From positions 4,692-25,270 of the forward strand of contig CAJUCB010000025.1 in the NCBI GenBank assembly GCA_910584805.1: a DNA stretch of 20,579 nucleotides, read 5' to 3'. Of this stretch, positions 7,654 through 15,281 are shown piece after piece (the first letter of the stretch is position 1; each line of letters opens with the position of its first letter). The notes under the pieces are model-generated. The model saw only the letters and a list, made by a program, of their open reading frames with translations, ran no database searches and was not told the DNA's origin. Source of the stretch: an uncultured Oscillospiraceae bacterium (GTDB taxonomy: Bacteria; Bacillota; Clostridia; Oscillospirales; Oscillospiraceae). A program made the translations under genes and the position numbers.

Positions 7654-8892
7654 TTACACCTTTCTAAATGCAAGGCACGCATTGTGCCCGCCAAAGCCAA
7701 GGGAGTTAGACAATGCCAAGGTGAAGTCCGCTGGCTGCGCCACCTTGGGCACATAGTTCAGGTCGCAGGCCTCGTCCGGCTCTTCCAGGTTGATGGTGGG
7801 GGGGGCGATGCCCTCCCGCAGGGCACCCAAGCAGGCCAGGGCGTCAATGGCCCCGGCGGCCCCCAGCATGTGCCCGGTCATGGACTTGGTGGAGCTGATG
7901 TAGGCCTTGCGGGCTGCGTCCTCCCCCAGGGCGGTTTTGATGGCCATGGTCTCGGTGAGGTCGTTTGCATGGGTACCGGTGCCATGGGCGTTGATGTATA
8001 CGGTGTCGTTTTGGGAATACCCAGCTTCCTCCATGGCCTGTTCCATGGCCCGGGCAGCGCCGGCCCCTTCTGGGTGGGGGGCTGTGATGTGGTGGGCGTC
8101 GCAGGTGGAGCCATAGCCGCAGATTTCCCCGTAAATCGTAGCGCCCCGGGCCTTGGCGTGCTCATATTCTTCCAGGACAAAGGCCACGGAGCCTTCCCCG
8201 ATGACAAAGCCGCTCCGGCGCTTGTCGAAGGGGAGGGAGGCGGCATTGGGGTCCTGGGCTAGGGAGAGGGCCTGGATGTTGACAAAGCCTGCCACGGCAA
8301 TGGGGGTGATGGAGGCCTCTGCCCCGCCGGTGATCACTGCGTCGGCGTAGCCGTGGCGGATCAGCCGCATGGATTCCCCCAAGGCGTTGGAGCCGGAGGC
8401 GCAGGCGGTGACGGCGGGGATGGCGGGGCCCTGGCAGTTGTGGCGGATGGCGATCATCCCGGAGGCCATGTTGGCGATCATCATGGGGATGAAGAGGGAG
8501 GACACCCGGCGGGGGCCCCGTTCCATCAGTTTGGTGTGTTCCAGCTCAAAGGTGCCGATGCCGCCGATGCCGGTGCCGAAGTAGACGGCAAAGCGGGTGG
8601 GGTCCACAGCCCCCTCAATGGCGCTCTCCGCCACCGCCTGCTGGGCGGCGGCCAGGGCGAACTGGGCGTAGCGGTCGGTGCGCAGGGTGTCGTTGACATC
8701 CATGTATTGCAGGGGGTCGAAGCCCCGGACCTCACCGGCCAGCTTGGCCTTGAATTTTTCTGTATCAAAAAGGGAGATGGGGGCGATGCCGTTTTTGCCT
8801 GCCTTGAGGTTCGCCCAGGTCTCCTTGGCGTCGTTGCCCACGGGGGTGACGGCCCCGATGCCGGTAACGACCACGCGTCTTAGTTCACTCAT
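7654..8892 (-). CDS. fabF: 3-oxoacyl-ACP synthase II
   Basis: 412-aa beta-ketoacyl-ACP synthase II that condenses malonyl-ACP with acyl-ACP during elongation. The catalytic triad is visible: Cys164 in VTACASGSNA, His303 in NAHGTGTHANDLTET, and His341 (with Lys336) in SSTKSMTGHMLGAAGA. Start ATG 8892 is preferred over the frame opening at 8916 because the N-terminus MSELRRVVVTGIGAVTPVG matches the family and AAAGGAAG lies 7 nt upstream. The gap to the fabG stop is 20 bp, the longest between genes in the acpP-accA block. It is the only condensing enzyme in the window; an initiating FabH must be elsewhere. Confidence 0.96.
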   Translation of the reverse strand: MSELRRVVVTGIGAVTPVGNDAKETWANLKAGKNGIAPISLFDTEKFKAKLAGEVRGFDPLQYMDVNDTLRTDRYAQFALAAAQQAVAESAIEGAVDPTRFAVYFGTGIGGIGTFELEHTKLMERGPRRVSSLFIPMMIANMASGMIAIRHNCQGPAIPAVTACASGSNALGESMRLIRHGYADAVITGGAEASITPIAVAGFVNIQALSLAQDPNAASLPFDKRRSGFVIGEGSVAFVLEEYEHAKARGATIYGEICGYGSTCDAHHITAPHPEGAGAARAMEQAMEEAGYSQNDTVYINAHGTGTHANDLTETMAIKTALGEDAARKAYISSTKSMTGHMLGAAGAIDALACLGALREGIAPPTINLEEPDEACDLNYVPKVAQPADFTLALSNSLGFGGHNACLAFRKV

Positions 8893-8912
8893 AGCTTGCT
8901 TCCTTTCCCGTG

Positions 8913-9641
8913 TCACATGGCGATGCCGCCGTCTACCCGGAGCACCTCGCCGGTGACATACTTGGCGGTGAGCAGATAGGCCACCGCCTCGGCAATGTCC
9001 TCAGGCTGCCCCATCTGTCCCAGTGGGATCATGGAGAGCAGGGGGCTTTCGGCCTGGTCTTCAGTCATATCTGTCTGGATAAAGCCGGGGGCCACGGCGT
9101 TGCAGCGGATGCCCTTGGGAGCCAATTCCTTGGCCACAGATTTGGTCAGCCCCACCAGGCCGGCCTTGGAGGCGGCGTAGTTGCACTGGCCTGGGTTGCC
9201 GATCAAGCCTGCCACAGAGGTGACATTGACGATGCTGCCCTCCCGGGCCCGGAGAAAGAGGGGGACCATGTGGCGGATCATGTGAAAGGCGCCCTTCAGG
9301 TTGGTGTCCAGGACGGCGTCGTAGTCCGCTTCCTTCATCATAGCCACCAGGCCGTCCCGGACGATGCCCGCATTGTTCACCAAAATCTGGGCCCCGCCAA
9401 AGTCGGCCTTGATCTTTGCCACCGTATCCTTCACGTCGGCAAAGCCGGCCACGTCGCAACGGTAGCTGACGGCCCGCTGTCCGTAAGTATCTGCAATTTC
9501 CTGGCAGACGCTCTCGGCGGCCTGCTGGTTCCCGGCGTACAGAATGGCCACGTCGGCCCCCATAGACGCCAGCTTTTTGGCGATGGCCGCGCCAATGCCC
9601 CGGCTGCCCCCAGTGACTACGGCGGTTTTTCCCTTTAGCAT
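8913..9641 (-). CDS. fabG: 3-oxoacyl-ACP reductase
   Basis: 242-aa short-chain dehydrogenase that reduces 3-oxoacyl-ACP with NADPH. It shows the nucleotide-binding TGGSRGIG (10-17), NNAG (89-92), Asn114 and the catalytic Ser142, Tyr155, Lys159 (TSVAG, YAASKAG), and ends in the FabG-typical VTGEVLRVDGGIAM. An AGGAGG site precedes ATG 9641, which overlaps the fabD stop by 7 nt. Position in the operon (after fabD, before fabF) and length support FabG rather than another SDR. Confidence 0.96.
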   Translation of the reverse strand: MLKGKTAVVTGGSRGIGAAIAKKLASMGADVAILYAGNQQAAESVCQEIADTYGQRAVSYRCDVAGFADVKDTVAKIKADFGGAQILVNNAGIVRDGLVAMMKEADYDAVLDTNLKGAFHMIRHMVPLFLRAREGSIVNVTSVAGLIGNPGQCNYAASKAGLVGLTKSVAKELAPKGIRCNAVAPGFIQTDMTEDQAESPLLSMIPLGQMGQPEDIAEAVAYLLTAKYVTGEVLRVDGGIAM

Positions 9642-10543
9642 GGGGCCACCTCCTCTAAGACTACGGGGAGTTCTGCCACGCAGTAGGTCTTTACCCCGGC
9701 GTCGATCTTACGGATCATGTTGGTGAGGGTCTTGCCGGGGCCAATTTCAATAAAGGTATCCACACCGCTGGCGATGAGGTTACGCACCAGGGTTTCCCAC
9801 TGCACCGGGTTGCAGATCTGGCTTGAGAGCAGACCGGCGGCGTCCTGGGTGTAGGGCTGGGCGGTGCGGTCGGAGTACAGGGGGATGGTGGCGGGCTGGA
9901 ACTGGACTTGGTCCAGCACATCCCCAAAGGCCTTGGCGGCCTCTTCCATGAAGGGGGAGTGGAATGCGCCCTTGACCTTCAGGGGCAGGGCCCGTCCCCC
10001 GGCTTCCTTCACCGCGGCGGAGAAAGCTGGCATTTGGCTGCTGAGGCCGGAGACGGAAATCTGCCCAGGGCAGTTGAAGTTCACGGGGTACACCTGGTCA
10101 AAGCTTGCGCACAGCGCCGTGACCTGTTCCGGCGTCAGCTTCACCACCGCCGCCATGGCGGTGTCCTGCTGCTCTGCCGCTGCCTGCATCAGCTCCCCCC
10201 GGCGGCAGACCAGTTGGAAGCCGGTCTGCCGGTCGAACAGCCCCGCCACGGTGGCGGCCACCACCTCACCTAGGGAGAAGCCAGCCACAGCGTCGGGGCG
10301 GATTCCGGCCTCAAGCAGGATGTCCGCCGCCGCCAGCTCTGTGGCGAACAGGCAGGGCTGGGTGTTTTTGGTCTCCCGCAGCTCCTCTTCACTCCCGTAG
10401 AAGCACTGCTGGGAGGTCCCGCTGCGCAGGGTGTCGCACATCTGGAAGACCTCTGCGGCGCAGCGGTAGTTCTTGCAAAATTCCTTGCCCATGCCAGGGT
10501 ATTGGTCCCCCTGGCCGGAGAAAACAAACGCTATCTTACCCAT
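9635..10543 (-). CDS. fabD: Malonyl-CoA:ACP transacylase
   Basis: 302-aa acyltransferase that moves malonyl from CoA to AcpP. The N-terminal FVFSGQGDQYPGMGKEF, nucleophile Ser90 in GFSLGE (most family members have GHSLGE), the RRGELMQ arginine near residue 115, and His195 in KGAFHSPFM are all in place. EIGPGKTLTNMIRKI near the C-terminus is also typical. AAGGAAG lies 7 nt before the ATG, which is inside fabK (13-nt overlap), so expression is coupled. The Phe before the nucleophile Ser is a tolerated variation, as far as I know. Confidence 0.95.
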   Translation of the reverse strand: MGKIAFVFSGQGDQYPGMGKEFCKNYRCAAEVFQMCDTLRSGTSQQCFYGSEEELRETKNTQPCLFATELAAADILLEAGIRPDAVAGFSLGEVVAATVAGLFDRQTGFQLVCRRGELMQAAAEQQDTAMAAVVKLTPEQVTALCASFDQVYPVNFNCPGQISVSGLSSQMPAFSAAVKEAGGRALPLKVKGAFHSPFMEEAAKAFGDVLDQVQFQPATIPLYSDRTAQPYTQDAAGLLSSQICNPVQWETLVRNLIASGVDTFIEIGPGKTLTNMIRKIDAGVKTYCVAELPVVLEEVAPC

Positions 10544-11475
10544 TTTGCTGCTTCCTTGAGGATGGGTTCTGCCCCATCCACGACCTCCTTGATAATTTCT
10601 GCGGCGGGCTGCTCCTTCTTCACCAGGGCGGCGATCTGCCCGGAGAGGAAACAGCCTTTTTCTAGGTCGCCTGACTGGACGGCCAGCTGCAAGGCTCCGG
10701 TGCCCATGGCTTCTAGTTCCTCATCTGCCACGCCGCCGTATTCCGCCTTGGAATAGTTCCGGGCGAAGGGGGTGCGCAGGCTGCGGACAGGATGCCCCAG
10801 CCGCTTGCCTGTGACCATGGTGCACAGGTCGTTGGCCTTTAATATCTTTTCCTTATAACTGGGGTGGATGGAGCACTCGGTGGCGCTCAAAAAGCGGGTG
10901 CCCATCTGTACGCCGCAGGCCCCCAGCATGAGGGCGGCGGCCAGGCCACGCCCGTCGGCAATGCCCCCGGCGGCGATCACCGGGAGGGGGGTGGCGTCGC
11001 AGATCTGGGGTACCAGGACCATGGTGGTCAGTTCCCCCACGTGGCCGCCGCTCTCGCCGCCCTCGGCGATGAGGGCGGAGGCCCCCAGCCGGGTCATCAG
11101 CTTGGCCATGGCCACGGAGGCCACCACGGGGATGACCTTGATCCCCGCCGCCAACCATTCTTTGATATACTTGGAGGGGTTCCCCGCACCTGTGGTGACC
11201 ACCTCAACCTTTTCCTCAATGACCACCTGGGCAACCTCGTCGGCGTAGGGGCTCAGGAGCATGATGTTCACGCCAATGGGTTTTTGGGTGTGGGCCCGGG
11301 CGATGCGGATCTGCTCCCGGACATAGTCCTGGGGGGCGTTCCCTGCGGCAATAATGCCAAGGCCGCCGCCATCGGACACGGCAGCGGCCAGGACCCCGTC
11401 TGCGATCCAAGCCATCCCGCCTTGGAGGACGGGATAGGTGATGTCCAGCAGGTCGCAAAGTTCGGAGTGGAGCAT
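10531..11475 (-). CDS. fabK: Enoyl-ACP reductase II (FMN-dependent)
   Basis: 314-aa TIM-barrel flavoprotein of the nitronate monooxygenase/FabK superfamily; FabK reduces trans-2-enoyl-ACP with NAD(P)H and is known for triclosan insensitivity. Evidence includes YPVLQGGMAWIADGVLAAAVSDGGGLGIIAAGN at the N-terminus, AEGGESGGHVGELTT with His145, the FMN phosphate-binding AAGGIADGRG (168-177) and VQMGTRFLSATEC. The position between acpP and fabD is the conserved fabK place in streptococcal and clostridial FASII clusters, which separates it from true nitronate monooxygenases. It starts 3 bp after the acpP stop with only a weak ribosome binding site, so coupling to acpP is likely. Confidence 0.93.
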   Translation of the reverse strand: MLHSELCDLLDITYPVLQGGMAWIADGVLAAAVSDGGGLGIIAAGNAPQDYVREQIRIARAHTQKPIGVNIMLLSPYADEVAQVVIEEKVEVVTTGAGNPSKYIKEWLAAGIKVIPVVASVAMAKLMTRLGASALIAEGGESGGHVGELTTMVLVPQICDATPLPVIAAGGIADGRGLAAALMLGACGVQMGTRFLSATECSIHPSYKEKILKANDLCTMVTGKRLGHPVRSLRTPFARNYSKAEYGGVADEELEAMGTGALQLAVQSGDLEKGCFLSGQIAALVKKEQPAAEIIKEVVDGAEPILKEAAKWVR

Positions 11476-11478
11476 GGC

Positions 11479-11703
11479 TTAACCCTGAGTCTTGCTCTGG
11501 ATGAAAGCATCCAAGTCAGCCACGGTCTCCACCTTCCGGTCCAGCTCGATCTCGATGCCCAGCTTATCTTCCAGGTTCATGAGCAGTTCCACGGTGTCCA
11601 AGGAGTCGATGCCCAGTTCGGCAAAGGTGTTTTCGGGCTTTACGGCGGATGCGTCACAGCCAGTTCTCTCGGCGATGATCTCAGCAATTGCTTCTAAGTA
11701 CAT
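11479..11703 (-). CDS. acpP: Acyl carrier protein
   Basis: 74-aa acidic four-helix carrier; first gene of the FASII operon. The phosphopantetheine attachment site is Ser34 in ELGIDSLDTVEL. The open frame extends to ATG 11721, but ATG 11703 has a GGAGGT site 7 nt upstream and gives the normal start MYLEAIAEIIAE and normal length. It lies directly downstream of the promoter with the 11-bp repeat array. Confidence 0.96.
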   Translation of the reverse strand: MYLEAIAEIIAERTGCDASAVKPENTFAELGIDSLDTVELLMNLEDKLGIEIELDRKVETVADLDAFIQSKTQG

Positions 11704-11761
11704 AATCAGTACCTCCATCAATATAAAAAATTTTCATTGTTGCTTGCAAAGATGCCCTTCT

Positions 11762-11767
11762 ATTATA
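11762..11767 (-). promoter_or_regulatory. -10 element of the acpP/FASII operon promoter
   Basis: A perfect TATAAT on the minus strand, about 58 bp before the acpP ATG. At the standard 17-bp spacing the -35 position (11785-11790) reads ATAGTT, far from TTGACA. A strong -10 without a -35 is typical of an activator-dependent promoter, and the repeat array lies in the missing -35 region. The predicted leader is about 50 nt and AT-rich, with no recognisable riboswitch. Confidence 0.65.
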
Positions 11768-11777
11768 GCGGTGGGCT

Positions 11778-11816
11778 GTTCCCAAACTATTCCACCAGAG
11801 TTCCAGATACGTTCCA
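11778..11816 (-). promoter_or_regulatory. Four 11-bp-period direct repeats (TGGAAC) upstream of acpP, likely activator-binding array
   Basis: On the minus strand the hexamers TGGAAC, TGGAAC, TGGAAT and GGGAAC occupy 11816-11811, 11805-11800, 11794-11789 and 11783-11778, each start exactly 11 bp from the next. The last one ends 10 bp before the TATAAT. SARP-family activators such as ActII-ORF4 are known to bind direct repeats of 11-bp period placed about 8 bp upstream of the -10. The SARP-like regulator at 423-2063 is the obvious candidate to bind here, but this pairing is inference. Confidence 0.65.
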
Positions 11817-11874
11817 CTTCTGTGAAAAGTTTATGAATTTGTCAGGGATGGAAGGCCTTGCTTTTTTGACAGAC

Positions 11875-11910
11875 AAAAAAATACCGGCTGCGGGGAGGGC
11901 CGCAGCCGGT
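11875..11910 (-). terminator. Rho-independent terminator of the Rieske oxidoreductase gene
   Basis: A perfect 11-bp GC-rich stem (ACCGGCTGCGG at 11883-11893, complement at 11900-11910) with a 6-nt loop. Reading on the minus strand it is followed by ATTTTTTT (11882-11875). It lies 16 bp after the stop of the oxidoreductase gene and insulates the acpP promoter from read-through. Confidence 0.93.
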
Positions 11911-11926
11911 GGTTTCCTTTGGGGGC

Positions 11927-13228
11927 TCAGCGGTGCAGATTGCCGGTGGCGGGGCCGTCTAGGAGCTGGCCGTCTTTGGCGAAGCGGGAGCCGTGGCAGG
12001 GGCAGTCCCAGGAGTGTTCCTGGGGGTTGTATTTCAGGGCGCAGCCCAGGTGGGGGCAGCGGGGGACGGTGGGGGTGAGCAGGCTGGCGGAGGCTTCTAG
12101 GGCGTTGCAGGCCAACTGGGGATGGAGCATGGAGCGGGAGGGGGAGAACAGGGCCGCGGAGGGGTTGTCCTTTCCCTGGACCAAATCCGTCAAGAGCCGG
12201 GCGGCCACCATGGCGGTGGTCATGCCCCACTTTTGAAAGCCGGTGGCCACGAAGAGTTCCGGGGTGCGCCGGGAATAGGAGCCAATATAGGGGAGGTGGT
12301 CCAGGGGCATACAGTCCTGGGCTGCCCAGCGGTAGACCTCCTTGGCCTGGGGGAAGTGCCTCTTTGCAACACTGCTGAGCTGGGCCCAGCCGCCCCCCTT
12401 CTTTCCCGTGCGGTGTCCGCCGCCCCCCAGGAGCAGGAGCTTGCCCCAGTGGCGGAAGGAGAGGCCGTCTTGGGCCTCGTCCACATACATCCCTGAAAAG
12501 GCCGGGGCCCCTTGAAGGGCCAGGACGTAAGAGCGGTGCTGGTATAGTTTCAAATAATAACTGCCATGCTTGTTCAAAAAGGGGAAATGGGTGGTGACGA
12601 TGATCTTCTTGGCCCGGACAACGCCCTGGTGGGTGGCGGCTGCGCCGGGACGCAGTTCCAGTACCTTGCTGTGTTCCAGGATACGCAGGCCTTTGGACAG
12701 GGCGGACAGGAATTTCAGGGGGTGGAATTGGGCCTGGTGGGGGAAGCGCACCGCCCCAGCCACGGGAAAGGGCAGGGGTAGATCCTGGGCAAGCTCCGCC
12801 GGGAAGCCCAGGGCCCGGAGGGCGTCCACTTCTTTTTCCAGCTTGTCCCGCCGGTCCAGGCTGTAGACGTAGGCGTCCTGGGCCTGGAAGTCGCAGTCCA
12901 TCTCCTGGCACAGGTGGCGGTACTGGGCCAAGGCGGCCTGGTTGGCTTCCAAGTACAGGCGGGCGGCGTCCAGCCCATAGCTGCGGGTGAGCTTGTGATA
13001 GAGCAGCCCGTGCTGGGATGTGAGCTTGGCGGTGGTGTTTTGGGTGACACCACTGCCGATTTCCTCCGCTTCCAGGAGCAGATAGTCCACCCCGGCCTGG
13101 TGGAGGAAATAGGCGCACAGGACCCCGGCCATCCCCCCGCCAATGATGAGCACCTCAGTCTCCCTATCCCGGTCTAGGGCAGGGAAACGGGGGAGTTTGG
13201 GGGAAGTCTCCAACCATAAAGAATGCAT
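11927..13228 (-). CDS. FAD-dependent oxidoreductase with C-terminal Rieske [2Fe-2S] domain
   Basis: 433-aa protein of the DAO (glycine oxidase-like) fold fused to a Rieske domain, similar in architecture to Bacillus YhfW. The N-terminal Rossmann motif EVLIIGGGMAGVLCAYFL (25-42) binds FAD, followed by LLLEAEEIGSGVTQNTTAKLTSQHG. The DAO C-terminal part ends near PELFVATGFQKWGMTTAMVAARLL. Rieske ligands are Cys391 and His393 (CPHLGC) and Cys409 and His412 (CPCHGS), with Cys396 and Cys411 placed for the stabilising disulfide of high-potential clusters. The substrate is unknown. AGAGGTGAT precedes the ATG. It is a single-gene unit with its own terminator, divergent from the tocopherol-cyclase-like gene. 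A disulfide-stabilised Rieske domain in a presumed strict anaerobe is noteworthy. Confidence 0.88.
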   Translation of the reverse strand: MHSLWLETSPKLPRFPALDRDRETEVLIIGGGMAGVLCAYFLHQAGVDYLLLEAEEIGSGVTQNTTAKLTSQHGLLYHKLTRSYGLDAARLYLEANQAALAQYRHLCQEMDCDFQAQDAYVYSLDRRDKLEKEVDALRALGFPAELAQDLPLPFPVAGAVRFPHQAQFHPLKFLSALSKGLRILEHSKVLELRPGAAATHQGVVRAKKIIVTTHFPFLNKHGSYYLKLYQHRSYVLALQGAPAFSGMYVDEAQDGLSFRHWGKLLLLGGGGHRTGKKGGGWAQLSSVAKRHFPQAKEVYRWAAQDCMPLDHLPYIGSYSRRTPELFVATGFQKWGMTTAMVAARLLTDLVQGKDNPSAALFSPSRSMLHPQLACNALEASASLLTPTVPRCPHLGCALKYNPQEHSWDCPCHGSRFAKDGQLLDGPATGNLHR

Positions 13229-13357
13229 ACGATCACCTCTGGGGACAGTATGTGCAGCGGAAGTGGAATTATGAAAGCCCGGTTGTGTAAAAGCTGCTCA
13301 GGTGGGCACACTAAAGGGAAAGAAAACAACCGTCCAGGGGAAACAGGGGGAGACAGG

Positions 13358-14230
13358 ATGGAGCCACGGGACAGATATTTCAAAGGTTGGTATTGCAAGC
13401 TGCAAACCAGGGACGGCGACGCCCTGGCACTGATCCCCGCTTTGCACATAGACAGCCGGGGCCGCCGCAGTGCGTCCCTTCAGGTGATCTCCCGGGAGCG
13501 TTCCTGGTGGCTTGCCTATCCAGGGGCGGCGTTCCAGCAGAAGGGGGCACAATTGCGCCTGGGGGAGAACCTCTTTCAGCCGGAGGGGGTCTGGCTCCAA
13601 ATTCAAACACGGGACTTGTCCCTCCAGGGCAAGCTGCGCTTCGGCCCTGCCGTGGGCTTGCGCTCCGATATCATGGGCCCTTTCCGCTTCTTGCCCAACA
13701 TGGAGTGTGTCCACGGGGTCCACAGTATGGGCCATGCAGTGGACGGGACGCTGTGCCTGAATGGCCGCCGCCTGGACTTCGCCGGGGGCCTAGGCTATGT
13801 GGAGAGCGACCGGGGCCGCTCCTTCCCGGAACGCTACCTCTGGGCTCAGAGCAGTTGGCAGGGGGCGGGGAGCTTGATGCTGGCGGTAGCCACCATCCCC
13901 CTGGCGGGGTACCGCTTCACCGGCTGCATCTGCGCGGTGCTCCACGGTGGACAGGAATACCGCTTGGCCACCTACCGGGGGGTGAAGGTCTTGGCCTGGT
14001 GGGACCGGGGGGCGGTGATCCGTCAGGGGCGCTACCGTCTGGCGGTGGAGGTCTTGGAGCGGCAGATGCAGCCCCTGCGGGCTCCTGTGGAGGGAGAGAT
14101 GGGCCGCACCATCCACGAGAGCCTGTGTGCCCGGCTGCGCTGCCGTTTTTGGGTGGGGGAGCAGCTGCTCTTTGACCGAGTGGACCACTGTGCAGGGTTT
14201 GAGTACGCCGGCGGTATGGGAACAAAATAA
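13358..14230 (+). CDS. Tocopherol-cyclase-family protein, function unknown
   Basis: 290-aa protein. The N-terminal RYFKGWYCKLQ (about residues 6-16) is the hallmark FKGWY-K motif of the tocopherol cyclase-like family, which in bacteria without tocopherol has no known reaction. Other family-like stretches are PFRFLPNMECVHGVHSMGHAVDGTLCLNGRRLDFAGGLGYVESDRG (about 110-155) and WAQSSW soon after. There is no signal peptide or membrane segment; the protein appears beta-rich. ATG 13358 is chosen because GGGAG lies 5 nt before it and family similarity starts there, although the frame is open from 13223. It is divergent from the Rieske oxidoreductase and convergent with the cell-wall hydrolase. A lipid or isoprenoid ligand is possible but unproven. 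Confidence 0.75.
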   Translation: MEPRDRYFKGWYCKLQTRDGDALALIPALHIDSRGRRSASLQVISRERSWWLAYPGAAFQQKGAQLRLGENLFQPEGVWLQIQTRDLSLQGKLRFGPAVGLRSDIMGPFRFLPNMECVHGVHSMGHAVDGTLCLNGRRLDFAGGLGYVESDRGRSFPERYLWAQSSWQGAGSLMLAVATIPLAGYRFTGCICAVLHGGQEYRLATYRGVKVLAWWDRGAVIRQGRYRLAVEVLERQMQPLRAPVEGEMGRTIHESLCARLRCRFWVGEQLLFDRVDHCAGFEYAGGMGTK

Positions 14231-14260
14231 GCGCAAGCCCCAGGAACCTGAGGCTTGCGC
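14231..14260. terminator. Bidirectional terminator between convergent genes
   Basis: Near-perfect hairpin: GCGCAAGCC (14231-14239) pairs with GGCTTGCGC (14252-14260), with an inner CAGG/CCTG stem. It begins directly after the tocopherol-cyclase-like stop. On the minus strand the hairpin is followed by TTATTTTG, giving a U-rich tail for the cell-wall hydrolase transcript; the plus-strand side has no U-tract. Confidence 0.8.
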
Positions 14261-14285
14261 ACGTCTCGTATGGAATTGTATGTTC

Positions 14286-15230
14286 TTATAGATAGAATTT
14301 GTGCCCGCCGATGGTGCAGACATATTCCCGGCTCTGGTCTGCCCAGGAGTACATGGTAGTGGTGTTGAAGTACAAGCTCTCGCCGGCCTCCCGCACGCCA
14401 TCCAGGCAGAGCTTGGCGGCGATGATGCTGTCCTGGTCCGGGTCCCGGTAAATGGTGCCCATGGACACAGGGGAGAACTGGTTGGGGGCGAATACCACTT
14501 CTTTCACCGTGTTGGGGAAGGCGTCGTTGGCCACCCGGTTGAGGATGACGGTGCCCACGGCAATGCGCCCGTTCATGGGCTGGTTGCCGGATTCTGAGAA
14601 AATCGCCCGGGAGAGCCAGTAGAGGGCTTCCTCTTCATAGGTCTTGGCGCTCACGGGAGGGGCTACCTGCTTCATGACGATGTCCTCTTCCGGGCCTTGT
14701 CCCGTCATGGAACAGCCCAGGGCCTGGGCCAGACGGGCGGCGGGGAGCATCACTTGGCCGTCCTGCTCAATGACGTCGTTGGGGGCGTAGAGGTAGTGGT
14801 CGTTGACCATAAAGTAGGCTTTGCCCACGGTGGCGGAAAAGCTGAGGGTGGGGGCCGAGGCGGTGAGGCAGCCGTCGGCATAATGTACTTGGACAGAGGG
14901 GCAGAATGCTTGCAGGACGGGAATGACAGCGAGGTAGGTCTCCTCGTTTACCATCGTCCTGGTAGCGGCCAGACCAATGGAGGTGCCATTGACTGTAATA
15001 TCCGGTGAGGCTTGCAGGCCAACCGCTGCCACTTGTAAGGTCACAGGGGAGAGTATATCGGTGTATACCGGGTCGAGCTCGTCCCGCAGGTCGGTGAACA
15101 GGTATCCAGCGTTGCTGGAGAGCAGCGTTTGCGTTCCGGAATCATTGCCGTTCTCTGCTGCGAATGCGTGTAAACACAGCACCAGCAGAAGCGCAAGCAG
15201 GATAACTGCGCTGGGCAGGCGATTCTTCAT
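14286..15230 (-). CDS. Secreted SleB-type cell-wall hydrolase with copper-amine-oxidase-like stalk domain
   Basis: 314-aa exported protein. Residues 1-25 are a signal peptide (MKNRLP, a long hydrophobic stretch, then HAFAAE). Residues about 80-175 resemble the Cu amine oxidase N-terminal-like fold used as a cell-surface module (NGTSIGL, MVNEETYLAVIPVLQAF, MLPAARLAQALGC). Residues about 200-314 form a Hydrolase_2/SleB domain: YWLSRAIFSESGNQPMNGRIAVGTVILNRV then FPNTVKEVVFAPNQFSPV, with Glu213 as the likely catalytic acid of this lytic-transglycosylase-like family. In spore formers such enzymes cleave cortex or vegetative peptidoglycan; which applies here is not clear. An AGGAGA site is 11-12 nt upstream of the ATG. 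It is transcribed from a good promoter at 15282-15310. Confidence 0.88.
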   Translation of the reverse strand: MKNRLPSAVILLALLLVLCLHAFAAENGNDSGTQTLLSSNAGYLFTDLRDELDPVYTDILSPVTLQVAAVGLQASPDITVNGTSIGLAATRTMVNEETYLAVIPVLQAFCPSVQVHYADGCLTASAPTLSFSATVGKAYFMVNDHYLYAPNDVIEQDGQVMLPAARLAQALGCSMTGQGPEEDIVMKQVAPPVSAKTYEEEALYWLSRAIFSESGNQPMNGRIAVGTVILNRVANDAFPNTVKEVVFAPNQFSPVSMGTIYRDPDQDSIIAAKLCLDGVREAGESLYFNTTTMYSWADQSREYVCTIGGHKFYL

Positions 15231-15281
15231 AGTTCCACACGTCTCCTGTTTTTCAAAGTTTTACAGAGATAATGTTACCAC

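Noticed and set aside
11704..11755. The acpP leader as a possible riboswitch
   Set aside because: It is only about 50 nt and AT-rich, with no stable stems; nothing resembles a known riboswitch class.
11787..13118. A 443-codon minus-strand frame overlapping the Rieske oxidoreductase gene
   Set aside because: Its translation is Pro/Gly/Arg-rich without domains, while the overlapping frame has clear FAD and Rieske motifs. It also runs through the terminator hairpin.
13223..13357. An N-terminal extension of 45 residues for the tocopherol-cyclase-like protein
   Set aside because: The extension overlaps the start of the divergent oxidoreductase gene, is Cys/Gly/Ser-rich and unlike the family, and ATG 13358 has its own ribosome binding site.
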